Origin: Veillonella sp. VA137
GTDB taxonomy: Bacteria > Bacillota > Negativicutes > Veillonellales > Veillonellaceae
Length of the DNA stretch: 64,000 bases
NCBI RefSeq assembly: GCF_003992015.1
Contig: NZ_RQVK01000001.1
Span: 1 to 64,000, forward strand
Reading direction: 5' to 3'
Numbering within the stretch: position 1 is the first letter of the stretch; each line of letters begins with the position of its first letter. The notes beneath the pieces are model-generated. The model worked only from the letters and a program-made list of their open reading frames with translations. It was not told the DNA's origin and searched no databases. Both the position numbers and the translations under genes were made by a program. Positions 1 through 7,644 of the stretch are shown here, one piece after another.

Positions 1-80
1 CCGTCCTCATTTACTCTTGTATGTTTGATATATTCCTCTTTAATTTTAAAGATAATTTCTGTATAATTAACTGTAGACAT
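1..80 (-). CDS. N-terminal fragment of an unrecognised protein, cut by the window edge
   Basis: Reading the - strand from the ATG at 80 gives 26 complete codons (begins MSTVNYTEIIFKIKEEY) before the window ends. An AAGAAAGGATGA ribosome-binding stretch lies about a dozen bases upstream, which supports a real start. The fragment is too short to assign. It sits just beyond the 3' end of ssrA, a favoured integration target of mobile elements, so it may be the first gene of an inserted element; that is inference only. Confidence 0.5.
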   Translation of the reverse strand, partial: MSTVNYTEIIFKIKEEYIKHTRVNED

Positions 81-152
81 ATATGACTCATCCTTTCTTA
101 ATTGTGTGGTTACTTTTATGATACGGTTTGAGTTTGTATATGTCTATTTTAT

Positions 153-201
153 TGCAAAAAAAGAATGTTGGCGACTACTCTTATATGAGTAGCCCCAACA
201 T
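153..201 (-). terminator. Hairpin with T-run, - strand
   Basis: An imperfect hairpin (arms about 165-180 and 187-201, loop TTATAT) is followed on the - strand by TTCTTTTTTT. It lies downstream of ssrA and upstream of the edge gene, so it would stop any read-through from ssrA. It could equally end a + strand transcript, but the T-run favours the - strand. Confidence 0.55.
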
Positions 202-233
202 TTATTATAGAGCCTAAAATTACCTAAACTATA

Positions 234-320
234 CGAACACTTACGAACATTGAAAATAGTATAGAACACTAAAAAACCGCTTATTCATCGGATTCGTGAA
301 CACTTACGAACACTTATGAA
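234..320. repeat. Direct repeats of GAACACTTACGAACA next to the ssrA 3' end
   Basis: The 15-base word GAACACTTACGAACA occurs exactly at 235-249 and again at 298-312. Shorter CGAACACTTA-like units lie around them (ACGAACACTTATGAA at 306-320, GAACACT at 264-270). They begin about 30 bases beyond the mature 3' end of ssrA and partly sit in the loop of the ssrA terminator. Clustered short direct repeats beside a tRNA or tmRNA end resemble arm-type integrase binding sites, but no integrase is visible inside the window on this side. Confidence 0.6.
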
Positions 321-329
321 TAAGCGGTT
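271..329 (-). terminator. Rho-independent terminator of ssrA
   Basis: Arms 316-329 and 275-288 form a perfect 14-bp stem (AACCGCTTATTCAT) with a 27-base loop, followed on the - strand by a T6 run. It begins 17 bases after the CCA end of tmRNA. The loop is unusually long and contains one copy of the GAACACTTACGAACA repeat. Confidence 0.85.
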
Positions 330-345
330 ATTTCATTTGGTATTG

Positions 346-687
346 TGGTGGAGACGAGGGGAGTCGAACCCCTGTCCAAACATGTTGCCCCCTAGACCTC
401 TCCGAGCGCAGTTGATGTTTTAAATTTTGGATAGTGTTTGGACACCAACAACCTAAGCTATCCTAGCTCATGAGATTTAACTAGATCTAATTGAGCGGAT
501 AGAACTAGCTAGCCCGTAGTTTGACGCCACATCCCTCTCCACGGGCGAGAGAAGGTGTGACGTAGCTTATGCAGCTAATGCAAAATTTTCTTCTGCGTTT
601 AATTTAAGGTTCACTGATTTATGGTCGAGTGAGACACCAGCTCGCTTTCTAAGATACACCCATACCTGTCGAAACCTTTACGTCCCC
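346..687 (-). ncRNA. ssrA: Transfer-messenger RNA (tmRNA)
   Basis: One-piece tmRNA of about 342 nt. On the - strand the 5' end GGGGACG (687-681) pairs with CGTCTCC just before the encoded ACCA (3' end at 346). The T-arm GGGTTCGACTCCC and the tRNA-like 3' domain are clear. The tag reading frame lies at about 614-567 and ends in NLKLNAEENFALAA followed by TAA; the terminal ALAA is the usual degradation signal. The exact resume codon is not certain by eye (GTG at 614-612 is in frame). tmRNA rescues ribosomes stalled on nonstop mRNA together with SmpB, encoded at 4145, and RNase R, encoded at 1773. Confidence 0.97.
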
Positions 688-708
688 ATATGTTATTATT
701 GTCTTATA

Positions 709-737
709 ATTATATAGATATATGTTGTGAAAGTCAA
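709..737 (-). promoter_or_regulatory. Sigma-70-type promoter of ssrA
   Basis: On the - strand TTGACT (737-732) and TATAAT (714-709) are separated by exactly 17 bases. Transcription would start near 702, about 15 bases before the mature tmRNA 5' end, leaving a short leader for RNase P to remove. This near-consensus promoter fits an abundant RNA. Confidence 0.85.
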
Positions 738-816
738 ATGTAAATATGTACTTTTTTATATAGATAGTGTATACTATTAAATATCATTCCTAGTACAGAG
801 TCACAGGAGGAATCCT

Positions 817-1461
817 ATGTCATATGAAACAGAAACAGTAGCTGAGTTTGAGCGTTTTTCTTCATTAACTGATGAAGAAATTGTTACTATCTATCAACGT
901 GAGAATAATCATTATGCTACTGATTATATTGTGCAACGATATAAAAATTTTGTTCGATCCAAAGCTAGGTCCTATTTTTTAATGGGTGCTGATAAAGAAG
1001 ATATTATACAAGAAGGCATGATTGGTTTATATAAAGCAACGCGTGATTTTAATCAAGACCATGAGGTTAGCTTTAAAGCGTTTGCTGAATTATGTATTAC
1101 GCGACAAATCATTTCTGCCATAAAAGGGGCGAGTCGTCAAAAACATATCCCTTTGAACTCGTATATCTCTTTAAATAAGCCAGCCTATGATGACTCAGAA
1201 CGAACGCTCATTGAAGTGTTAGAGACAGAAAAAAATCTAGATCCCCAAGAGGTAGTCATCAATAGAGAGCAATATGCTCTGATTAAGGAAGTAATGGAGG
1301 CTGTTCTTAGTCCTCTAGAGTGGGATGTATTGCGTGGATATATGGATGCCAAGTCGTATCAAGAGATGGCAGAAGAACATCATCGTTCTGTAAAATCCAT
1401 TGATAATGCATTGCAGCGAGTAAAGAAAAAAATGGAAGTGTACTTCGGTCATAGCCGTTGA
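817..1461 (+). CDS. sigH: RNA polymerase sigma factor, SigH/Spo0H-like
   Basis: A 214-residue sigma-70 family protein, close in length to Bacillus SigH. Region 2 (about 38-110) carries the core-binding and -10-recognition helices (DIIQEGMIGLYKATRDF at 61-78, then the ITRQIISAIKGASRQ stretch). Region 4 is at about 155-212 with a helix-turn-helix near its end. A strong AGGAGG site precedes the ATG. A TATACT -10-like box lies about 45 bases upstream, without an obvious -35. In endospore formers SigH drives early stationary-phase genes and competence. Its role in an organism of this type cannot be read from the sequence. It is divergent from ssrA and leads into secG. Confidence 0.9.
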   Translation: MSYETETVAEFERFSSLTDEEIVTIYQRENNHYATDYIVQRYKNFVRSKARSYFLMGADKEDIIQEGMIGLYKATRDFNQDHEVSFKAFAELCITRQIISAIKGASRQKHIPLNSYISLNKPAYDDSERTLIEVLETEKNLDPQEVVINREQYALIKEVMEAVLSPLEWDVLRGYMDAKSYQEMAEEHHRSVKSIDNALQRVKKKMEVYFGHSR

Positions 1462-1480
1462 TACAGAAAGGAAGAGATTC

Positions 1481-1717
1481 ATGAGAGATTTTCTAATGGT
1501 TGTTGAAATTATTATTTCTATTCTTTTAATTGTGGTAGTAGTAGCACAAACTGGTAAAAGCGCAGGTATGGGCGGTGCTGTTTCTGGTGCAGCAGATTCC
1601 GTATTTGGTGGTAAAGAGCGTGGCGTAGATGGATTTTTATCACGCTGTACGGTGATTCTTGCTACTTTGTTCGTATTAGTTAGTCTAGCTTTAGATTTAG
1701 TGTTAAGTTCTTATTAA
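1481..1717 (+). CDS. secG: Preprotein translocase subunit SecG
   Basis: A 78-residue membrane protein with two hydrophobic helices (about 5-23 and 52-75) flanking a glycine-rich loop that contains GKSAGMGGAVSGAADSVFG, the hallmark of SecG. It would associate with SecYE in the cytoplasmic membrane and stimulate SecA-driven export. It starts 19 bases after sigH with an AGGAAGAG site and is followed immediately by a terminator-like hairpin ahead of rnr, an arrangement (secG-rnr-smpB) common in Firmicutes. Confidence 0.93.
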   Translation: MRDFLMVVEIIISILLIVVVVAQTGKSAGMGGAVSGAADSVFGGKERGVDGFLSRCTVILATLFVLVSLALDLVLSSY

Positions 1718-1722
1718 TACAT

Positions 1723-1753
1723 AAAAAACCCTACCCTATGGTAGGTTTTTTTT
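1723..1753 (+). terminator. Terminator after secG
   Basis: CCTACC and GGTAGG pair around a CTAT loop, extended by A-T pairs, followed by a T8 run. It ends only about 20 bases before the rnr start, so rnr either relies on read-through (partial attenuation) or on a promoter that is not obvious. Confidence 0.85.
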
Positions 1754-1772
1754 ATAGAAATACTGAGGTACT

Positions 1773-4145
1773 ATGAGAGAAGAAATATTAGGATTTTTTA
1801 GAGATATATGGCCTGAATCCTATCATATCGAAGATGTTCCTTTCATCTTAGGTTATAAAGGCGAAGAGATTCAGGCTTATTTTTCTGTATTACATGAGTT
1901 AGAAGAAGAAGGATGCATTCGTATTAAAGACGGTGAATATGGGGTCTATCAAAAAACAGAGGGCCCTCACCTAATAGGAATTTATAAGGCAAGTAAAAAA
2001 GGATTTGGATTTGTTATACCTTCGGAAGGTAATTTACCAGATGTATTCATTCCCAATGGTTGTGCAGGTACAGCTATGCATGATGATGAAGTAGAATATA
2101 TTATCAAGCGAAAAGGTACGAGTAAACGAAATGCAGAAGGTATCATTCGTCGTGTTGTGACTCGAAATACAACTCGTGTAGTAGGCATATTTGAACGACT
2201 TCCTAAAAGTGGCTTTGTGACACCTCATAATGAACGATTAGGTGAGGATATTTATATTCCTTTAGAATGTACTATGGATGCACGAAGTGGTGCCACCGTA
2301 GTAGTTGAATTGACAGCTTGGCCAGAGGAACATCGCAAAGCAGAAGGCAAAATTGTGGGAATTGTAGGGGATAGTTCTACACTGGATTTAGATGTATTGT
2401 CCGTGATGGCTACCTTTGATTTGCCAAAAGAGTTTCCAAAAGATGTGCAAGAAGAGGCCCGGAAGATTTCTTTCACAATTACTGATGAAGTAGACCGCTT
2501 AGATTTACGCCACCAAGAAATGATCACCATCGATGGAGAAGATGCGAAGGATTTAGATGATGCTGTGCATGCGAAAGTATTGGACAATGGCAATATTGAA
2601 TTGGGGGTTCATATTGCAGATGTCAGCCACTATGTACCGACTGGATCTATTATTGACCAAGAGGCATACCGCCGTGGTACCAGTGTCTATTTGGTGGACC
2701 GTGTCATCCCTATGTTACCGGTGGAGCTATCAAACGGCATTTGCTCTTTGAAAGCTAAAGAAGATCGCTATGCTATGTCCTGTATTATGGAAGTAAGTCC
2801 TCAAGGTAAAGTGTTGCACTATTCTATAAAGCCATCCATTATTCATATCACTCGTCGTTGTAGCTACAAGGAGATTTACTTAGCCTTAGAAGAGAACATT
2901 ATTCCTGATGATTTGGCACCTCTCATGGATATGGTACGAACTTTGGAAACATTGGCATACCAATTAATAAAGATGCGCCAACAAGCTGGGGCCATAAGTT
3001 TTGAGCTTCCAGAGTATAAAGTTCTCTTAGATGCTACGGGCATTCCTCAACGAATCATACGAAAAGATAGAACCATTGCAGAAAAATTAATTGAACAATG
3101 CATGCTGTTGGCCAATGAAACGGTGGCAACTTTTCTTAGTGAACGTTTGGACACATCCATATATCGTATCCATGAAGATCCAAAGGATGCTAAGTTAGAG
3201 CAACTTATTACTGTCCTACATCATTCTGGATATCCTGTGAAATTACCAAGCAAGGTAGAGCCTAAGCATATTGAAGAATTATTGCAATCCGTCAGCGGTA
3301 CAGAGATTGAACCGGTGGTACAGATCATGGTACTTCGTTCCATGCAACAAGCGAAATACAGCTCGGAACATATTGGGCATTTTGGGTTAGCATCTGACAC
3401 ATATACCCATTTTACATCACCCATCCGTCGCTATCCGGATTTGATGATTCATCGACTCTTGCGCTATGTATTGGGTGGCAAGCCAAAACGACTTGCATAT
3501 ATCGCTGATGAAGCATACTTAACACATGGAGCCACTCATTGCTCAGAGCGTGAACAAATCGCCACAGAAGCAGAACGTGAAACCTTGGACATGAAAAAGG
3601 TCCAGTATATGGCACAATATGTAGGTGAAAGTTTCGAAGGACATGTAAGTTCCATTACTGCCTTTGGTTTATTCATTGAACTTGACAATGGCGTGGATGG
3701 TTTAGTTCCATATAATTTGATGGATGATGACCATTATGTCTTTGATGAACCGCATTATATGGCTTATGGAAGAAGAAGCGGTAAAGAGTATCATTTAGGA
3801 ACCCCTGTTACTGTGACTCTTATTAAGGCTGATATAGAACTTAGACAAATTGATTTTGTCATTGGAGAGGTAGAATACATCGATGGCTACTTACGGAGAG
3901 GTCAAGAAAGGAAACAATCCCTTTCTAGACCACAAAGGAAAAATAGATCACCGTATAAAAAGAAAAAAGATGAGAAACGAAATAATCGAGATAGACAAAC
4001 TCATGATATAATAGAAACGACAGGTACCACGAAAGCGGTAGAGCAAATGCTACGCAAGCTGGATACAAAAAAGAAAACAGCGTTTTATGAAACGATACAT
4101 AAAAAAAGTCATCGTAAACAAGGAAAGAAACAGAGGAAACGGTAA
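1773..4145 (+). CDS. rnr: Ribonuclease R (3'-5' exoribonuclease)
   Basis: A 790-residue RNB-family exoribonuclease. Order of parts: N-terminal winged-helix region (1-60), cold-shock OB domains (about 65-230, with KGFGFVIP), the catalytic RNB domain starting near 245 with the metal-binding DGEDAKDLDDAVH (about 252-264), an S1 domain (about 620-700), and a very Lys/Arg-rich tail (725-790) typical of RNase R rather than RNase II. It digests structured RNA and, with SmpB-tmRNA, degrades nonstop mRNAs. Its stop overlaps the smpB start as TAATG, so the two are probably translationally coupled. Confidence 0.96.
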   Translation: MREEILGFFRDIWPESYHIEDVPFILGYKGEEIQAYFSVLHELEEEGCIRIKDGEYGVYQKTEGPHLIGIYKASKKGFGFVIPSEGNLPDVFIPNGCAGTAMHDDEVEYIIKRKGTSKRNAEGIIRRVVTRNTTRVVGIFERLPKSGFVTPHNERLGEDIYIPLECTMDARSGATVVVELTAWPEEHRKAEGKIVGIVGDSSTLDLDVLSVMATFDLPKEFPKDVQEEARKISFTITDEVDRLDLRHQEMITIDGEDAKDLDDAVHAKVLDNGNIELGVHIADVSHYVPTGSIIDQEAYRRGTSVYLVDRVIPMLPVELSNGICSLKAKEDRYAMSCIMEVSPQGKVLHYSIKPSIIHITRRCSYKEIYLALEENIIPDDLAPLMDMVRTLETLAYQLIKMRQQAGAISFELPEYKVLLDATGIPQRIIRKDRTIAEKLIEQCMLLANETVATFLSERLDTSIYRIHEDPKDAKLEQLITVLHHSGYPVKLPSKVEPKHIEELLQSVSGTEIEPVVQIMVLRSMQQAKYSSEHIGHFGLASDTYTHFTSPIRRYPDLMIHRLLRYVLGGKPKRLAYIADEAYLTHGATHCSEREQIATEAERETLDMKKVQYMAQYVGESFEGHVSSITAFGLFIELDNGVDGLVPYNLMDDDHYVFDEPHYMAYGRRSGKEYHLGTPVTVTLIKADIELRQIDFVIGEVEYIDGYLRRGQERKQSLSRPQRKNRSPYKKKKDEKRNNRDRQTHDIIETTGTTKAVEQMLRKLDTKKKTAFYETIHKKSHRKQGKKQRKR

Positions 4146-4609
4146 TGGCGAAAGATAACAATGCATTAATTGTAGATAATCGCAAAGCTCGGCATGACTT
4201 TCATATTCATGAAACCTATGAGGCAGGCATTGCCCTTACAGGAACGGAAGTGAAGTCGATTCGGGCTGGGCGCATTAATTTAAAAGACAGTTTTTGTCGC
4301 ATTGAAAATGGGGAACTTTTCTTATACCAAGTACATATCAGTAAATATGAGCAAGGCAATCAATTTAATCATGAGCCAGAACGGACACGTAAATTGCTTA
4401 TGCATAAGCGTGAAATTCATAAACTATTAGGCCAAGTGAAAGAAAAAGGATACTCTTTGATTCCCTTAAACTTTCATTATAGTCATGGGTATGTAAAAGT
4501 TACCATTGGCCTTGTGACAGGTAAGAAAAATTATGATAAACGACAAGATATGGCGGAGCGAGATGCAAAACGAGATATTGAGCGTCGTATGAAAGAACAG
4601 AATCGTTAG
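4145..4609 (+). CDS. smpB: SsrA-binding protein SmpB
   Basis: A 154-residue protein of normal family length. It has the N-terminal NRKARHDFHIHETYEAGI stretch, the GTEVKSIRAGRINLKDSF OB-fold core at about 38-55, and the C-terminal GKKNYDKR plus basic helix that enters the decoding centre in place of an anticodon stem. It binds tmRNA, and the partner gene ssrA lies 3.5 kb away on the other strand. It overlaps rnr by one base. Confidence 0.97.
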   Translation: MAKDNNALIVDNRKARHDFHIHETYEAGIALTGTEVKSIRAGRINLKDSFCRIENGELFLYQVHISKYEQGNQFNHEPERTRKLLMHKREIHKLLGQVKEKGYSLIPLNFHYSHGYVKVTIGLVTGKKNYDKRQDMAERDAKRDIERRMKEQNR

Positions 4610-4622
4610 GAAAGGAGGGTCT

Positions 4623-5450
4623 ATGTTAGTCGATTTCCACATGCATACGAATGTATCAGACGGTACGTATATGCCAAGAGATTTAGTGGCATTAGCAAAA
4701 GAGAAACAAATACAAGCGATGTCTATTACAGATCATGATGAAGTAGGTGCTTATGGGCAATTAACAAGAGATGATAGAATGGGAATTCAAATCTATTATG
4801 GTTGTGAGTTTAGTACCTATTACAATGAGAAAGAAGTGCACGTATTGGGATATCAATTTTCCTTAGACCATCCGGAACTACAGGATTATATTTCTCACTT
4901 TAAAGAAGTACGTCGTTCTAGAATCCATAAAATGGTGGATAAATGTGCGGACGCAGGTTATGATATTTCCTATGAGGAATTGGTAAATACCTTTACCGAT
5001 GCTGTGTCCTTTGGGCGCCCTCATATTGCGCAATTATTGATTGCTCACGGCTATGTGAAAACCGTAGGGGAAGCCTTTGATACCATGTTAAACCCCAATG
5101 GTCCTTGCTTTGTGCCGAAGGAAAAGTATGCCCCACAACAGGCCATTGATTTGATTCATCGTGCCGGTGGTATCGCTGTGTTAGCCCATCCTAAATTAGT
5201 GGAAAATGACACCTATGTACATGAATTGCTAACGCTTCCTTTTGACGGAGTGGAGGTCTATCATTCTAGTCATTCTACTGAGGATAGTGCTAAATACCAT
5301 CAATTTGCCACTGATAGGGGATTGTTAATCTCCGGTGGATCCGACTTTCACGGGATACAAGATCGATTTCCTGAAAGTATCGGCCTTGGTGAATATGAAA
5401 TACAAAGTGAATGGGTAGCAGAATTTATGAAAGCCTTACAAGGCGCATAG
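4623..5450 (+). CDS. PHP-domain phosphoesterase (TrpH/YciV-like)
   Basis: 275 residues. Metal ligands of the PHP fold are visible: DFHMHTNVSDG (His6, His8), ITDHDE (about 35-41), CEFS, LAHPKL and the C-terminal GGSDFHG. Characterised relatives hydrolyse the 3'-phosphate of 3',5'-nucleoside bisphosphates or nibble short RNA 5' ends (RNase AM). The substrate here is inferred. A consensus AAGGAGGG site lies six bases upstream of the ATG, and the gene follows smpB by 13 bases in the same direction, so it is probably part of that operon. Confidence 0.85.
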   Translation: MLVDFHMHTNVSDGTYMPRDLVALAKEKQIQAMSITDHDEVGAYGQLTRDDRMGIQIYYGCEFSTYYNEKEVHVLGYQFSLDHPELQDYISHFKEVRRSRIHKMVDKCADAGYDISYEELVNTFTDAVSFGRPHIAQLLIAHGYVKTVGEAFDTMLNPNGPCFVPKEKYAPQQAIDLIHRAGGIAVLAHPKLVENDTYVHELLTLPFDGVEVYHSSHSTEDSAKYHQFATDRGLLISGGSDFHGIQDRFPESIGLGEYEIQSEWVAEFMKALQGA

Positions 5451-5459
5451 AGGTGTAGT

Positions 5460-6317
5460 ATGGATGTAATCGCATTTATTGGCCCTAGCGGAACAGGTAA
5501 AAGTCATAGAGCATTAGTGGTGGCCCATGAACACCACGCATCTTGTATTATCGATGACGGCATATTAATTCATAATAATCGCATCGTAGGTGGATTTTCT
5601 GCTAAAAAAGAAGAAAATCGTATTAAAGCCGTTCGTCGTGCTATCTTTCAGGACAAACAACAGGTGGAAAGTGTGCGAAAAGCACTGGATGAAATTCAAC
5701 CAGAACGCCTTATGATTTTAGGCACATCGGAGAATATGATTGGAAAAATCACGAAAGCCTTGGGGATTCCTGGGCCGTCCTATTATATTCATATTGAAGA
5801 TGTAGCTAGTCCGAAGGATATTGAAAAAGCACAACATGCTAGATTAAAAGAGGGAAAACATATTATTCCCGTTCCATCGGTGGAGTTAAAACCTCACTTT
5901 AAAGGATTTTTAATCGACCCTATTAAGTCGTTCTGGCGCAGAACTAGATTGTCTTCGAAACAAGATGAAGGTTGGGAAAAATCTGTTATTCGCCCAGCTT
6001 TCAGCTATTATGGAAAACTGGTCTTTGAAGATGCAGTGATTCAAGCACTCATCAAAAATAGCATTGAAAAATCCCCAGGTGTGACAGATGTGCGCAGTAT
6101 GGATATCAAAAAGAGCAAGGAAGTCACCAATGGGTTAATCTTACAAATTGACGTTACTGTTATGTTAGGATTCGTGGTAAAGGAAATCATGGATACGTTG
6201 CAAAAAACGATACGTCAAGAAATAGAATATATTACAGGCATGTCCATAGAGCGGCTTGCCATTAAGGTGGGTGGCACTATTGAGCCATCAAAAGTAAAAT
6301 ACAAGCATAAGGAGTAA
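5460..6317 (+). CDS. P-loop protein fused to an Asp23/Gls24-like domain
   Basis: 285 residues. The N-terminus has a clear Walker A (GPSGTGKS, residues 8-15) and an ASCIIDDG segment that could be Walker B-like. The stretch from about 180 to 275 (YYGKLVFEDAVIQ, then SPGVTDVRS, then an alternating hydrophobic strand and an amphipathic helix) resembles the Asp23/Gls24 alkaline-shock fold. Family members with this nucleotide-binding/Asp23 combination occur in Firmicutes, but I know of no established activity. It lies between the PHP gene and miaB with 9-base and 1-base gaps, so it is co-transcribed. Two stand-alone Asp23 proteins are encoded near 47 kb. Confidence 0.7.
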   Translation: MDVIAFIGPSGTGKSHRALVVAHEHHASCIIDDGILIHNNRIVGGFSAKKEENRIKAVRRAIFQDKQQVESVRKALDEIQPERLMILGTSENMIGKITKALGIPGPSYYIHIEDVASPKDIEKAQHARLKEGKHIIPVPSVELKPHFKGFLIDPIKSFWRRTRLSSKQDEGWEKSVIRPAFSYYGKLVFEDAVIQALIKNSIEKSPGVTDVRSMDIKKSKEVTNGLILQIDVTVMLGFVVKEIMDTLQKTIRQEIEYITGMSIERLAIKVGGTIEPSKVKYKHKE

Positions 6318-6318
6318 T

Positions 6319-7629
6319 ATGAAGTCATACTATATTTATACATACGGTTGTCAAATGAATGAAAGTGATTCAGAACGATTGGCACATCAATTAGAGTCTG
6401 TTGGATATGTACCTACAGAAGATGTAGATTCTTCGGATTTGATTATTTTAAATACTTGTTGCGTTCGTGAAACAGCGGAAAATAAAATTTATGGCCGTAT
6501 TGGCGAGTTAAAGCATTTGAAAGAAAAGAATAAAAACTTAATCATTGCCATCACTGGCTGTATGGCACAAAAGAACCAAGCGGATATGTTCAAACGAGCA
6601 CCTCATATTGATATTGTATTGGGTACGCATAATATCCAACATATCAATGAAATGGTAAAAGAAGTGCAACGTACGAAAAAACGCCAAGTCAATGTAGAAA
6701 TGGATAACACTGTATTACCAGAACTGGCGGCGAAACCAAATGGTACTTTCTTTGCGTGGGTACCAATTATGAATGGTTGTAATAAGTTCTGTACATACTG
6801 TATCGTACCCCATGTGCGGGGCCGTGAAATTAGCCGACCTGTAGAGTCCATTGTGAAGGATGTGCGTGAACTAGGTGAAAAGGGCTTTAAAGAAATCACT
6901 TTGTTGGGACAAAACGTAAACTCCTATGGTTTGGATTTTAAAGATGGTACAGACTTTGGTACTTTAGTAGATGCCTTAGATGGCATTCCAGGTATCGAGC
7001 GTATTCGTTATATGACAAGCCACCCCCAAGATATGACGAAAGGCATGGTAGATGCCTTAGGTCGTTCTTCTAATATTGTGACACAGTTACATTTACCAGT
7101 GCAGTCTGGATCTGACAACATTTTAAAACGAATGAATCGTCATTATTCTGTAGAACAATATAAAGAGTTGTTACAATATTGCCGTGAAAAAATCGATAGC
7201 GTTACTATCACAACAGACATTATTGTGGGTTTCCCTGGAGAAACAGAGGAAGATTTCCAACAAACATTGCAATTATTGAAAGACGTACGATATGATATGG
7301 CATTTACTTTCATCTATTCCAAACGCTCCGGCACACCAGCGGCGGAATTTGAAGAGCAAGTGCCAGAGGAAGTGAAACGTGTGCGTTTACAAGCCTTGAT
7401 GGACGTGCAAAATGAGATTTCTCTCGAGTTGAACCAAGCCATGGAAGGTAAGGTGTATGATATTATTGTAGAAGGACCTAGCCGTACCGATGAAAATATG
7501 TGGTTTGGACGTACATCGGGCAATAAAATGGTCCTATTCCCTAAACAAGAGAACTTAAAAGTTGGGGATACTATTGATGTACGTATCGATAAAGGACAAA
7601 CGTGGGTATTATACGGCACTGTACTATAG
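6319..7629 (+). CDS. miaB: tRNA-2-methylthio-N6-dimethylallyladenosine synthase MiaB
   Basis: 436 residues. The N-terminal UPF0004 domain holds three cysteines for one 4Fe-4S cluster (GCQMNESDSE near 10, NTCCVRE near 47, GCMAQ near 80). The radical-SAM motif CNKFCTYC lies near 154-161, and the C-terminus is a TRAM domain. It adds the methylthio group to i6A37 of tRNA. The prenyl group is made by MiaA, encoded at 13046 in the same gene run. The paralogue MtaB is at 29586. The start follows the previous stop by one base. Confidence 0.96.
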   Translation: MKSYYIYTYGCQMNESDSERLAHQLESVGYVPTEDVDSSDLIILNTCCVRETAENKIYGRIGELKHLKEKNKNLIIAITGCMAQKNQADMFKRAPHIDIVLGTHNIQHINEMVKEVQRTKKRQVNVEMDNTVLPELAAKPNGTFFAWVPIMNGCNKFCTYCIVPHVRGREISRPVESIVKDVRELGEKGFKEITLLGQNVNSYGLDFKDGTDFGTLVDALDGIPGIERIRYMTSHPQDMTKGMVDALGRSSNIVTQLHLPVQSGSDNILKRMNRHYSVEQYKELLQYCREKIDSVTITTDIIVGFPGETEEDFQQTLQLLKDVRYDMAFTFIYSKRSGTPAAEFEEQVPEEVKRVRLQALMDVQNEISLELNQAMEGKVYDIIVEGPSRTDENMWFGRTSGNKMVLFPKQENLKVGDTIDVRIDKGQTWVLYGTVL

Positions 7630-7644
7630 AAAGGAGTTAACAGA

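Noticed and set aside
817-1461. ECF or housekeeping sigma factor
   Set aside because: Too long for an ECF factor and too short for SigA; the region 2 and 4 sequences fit SigH.
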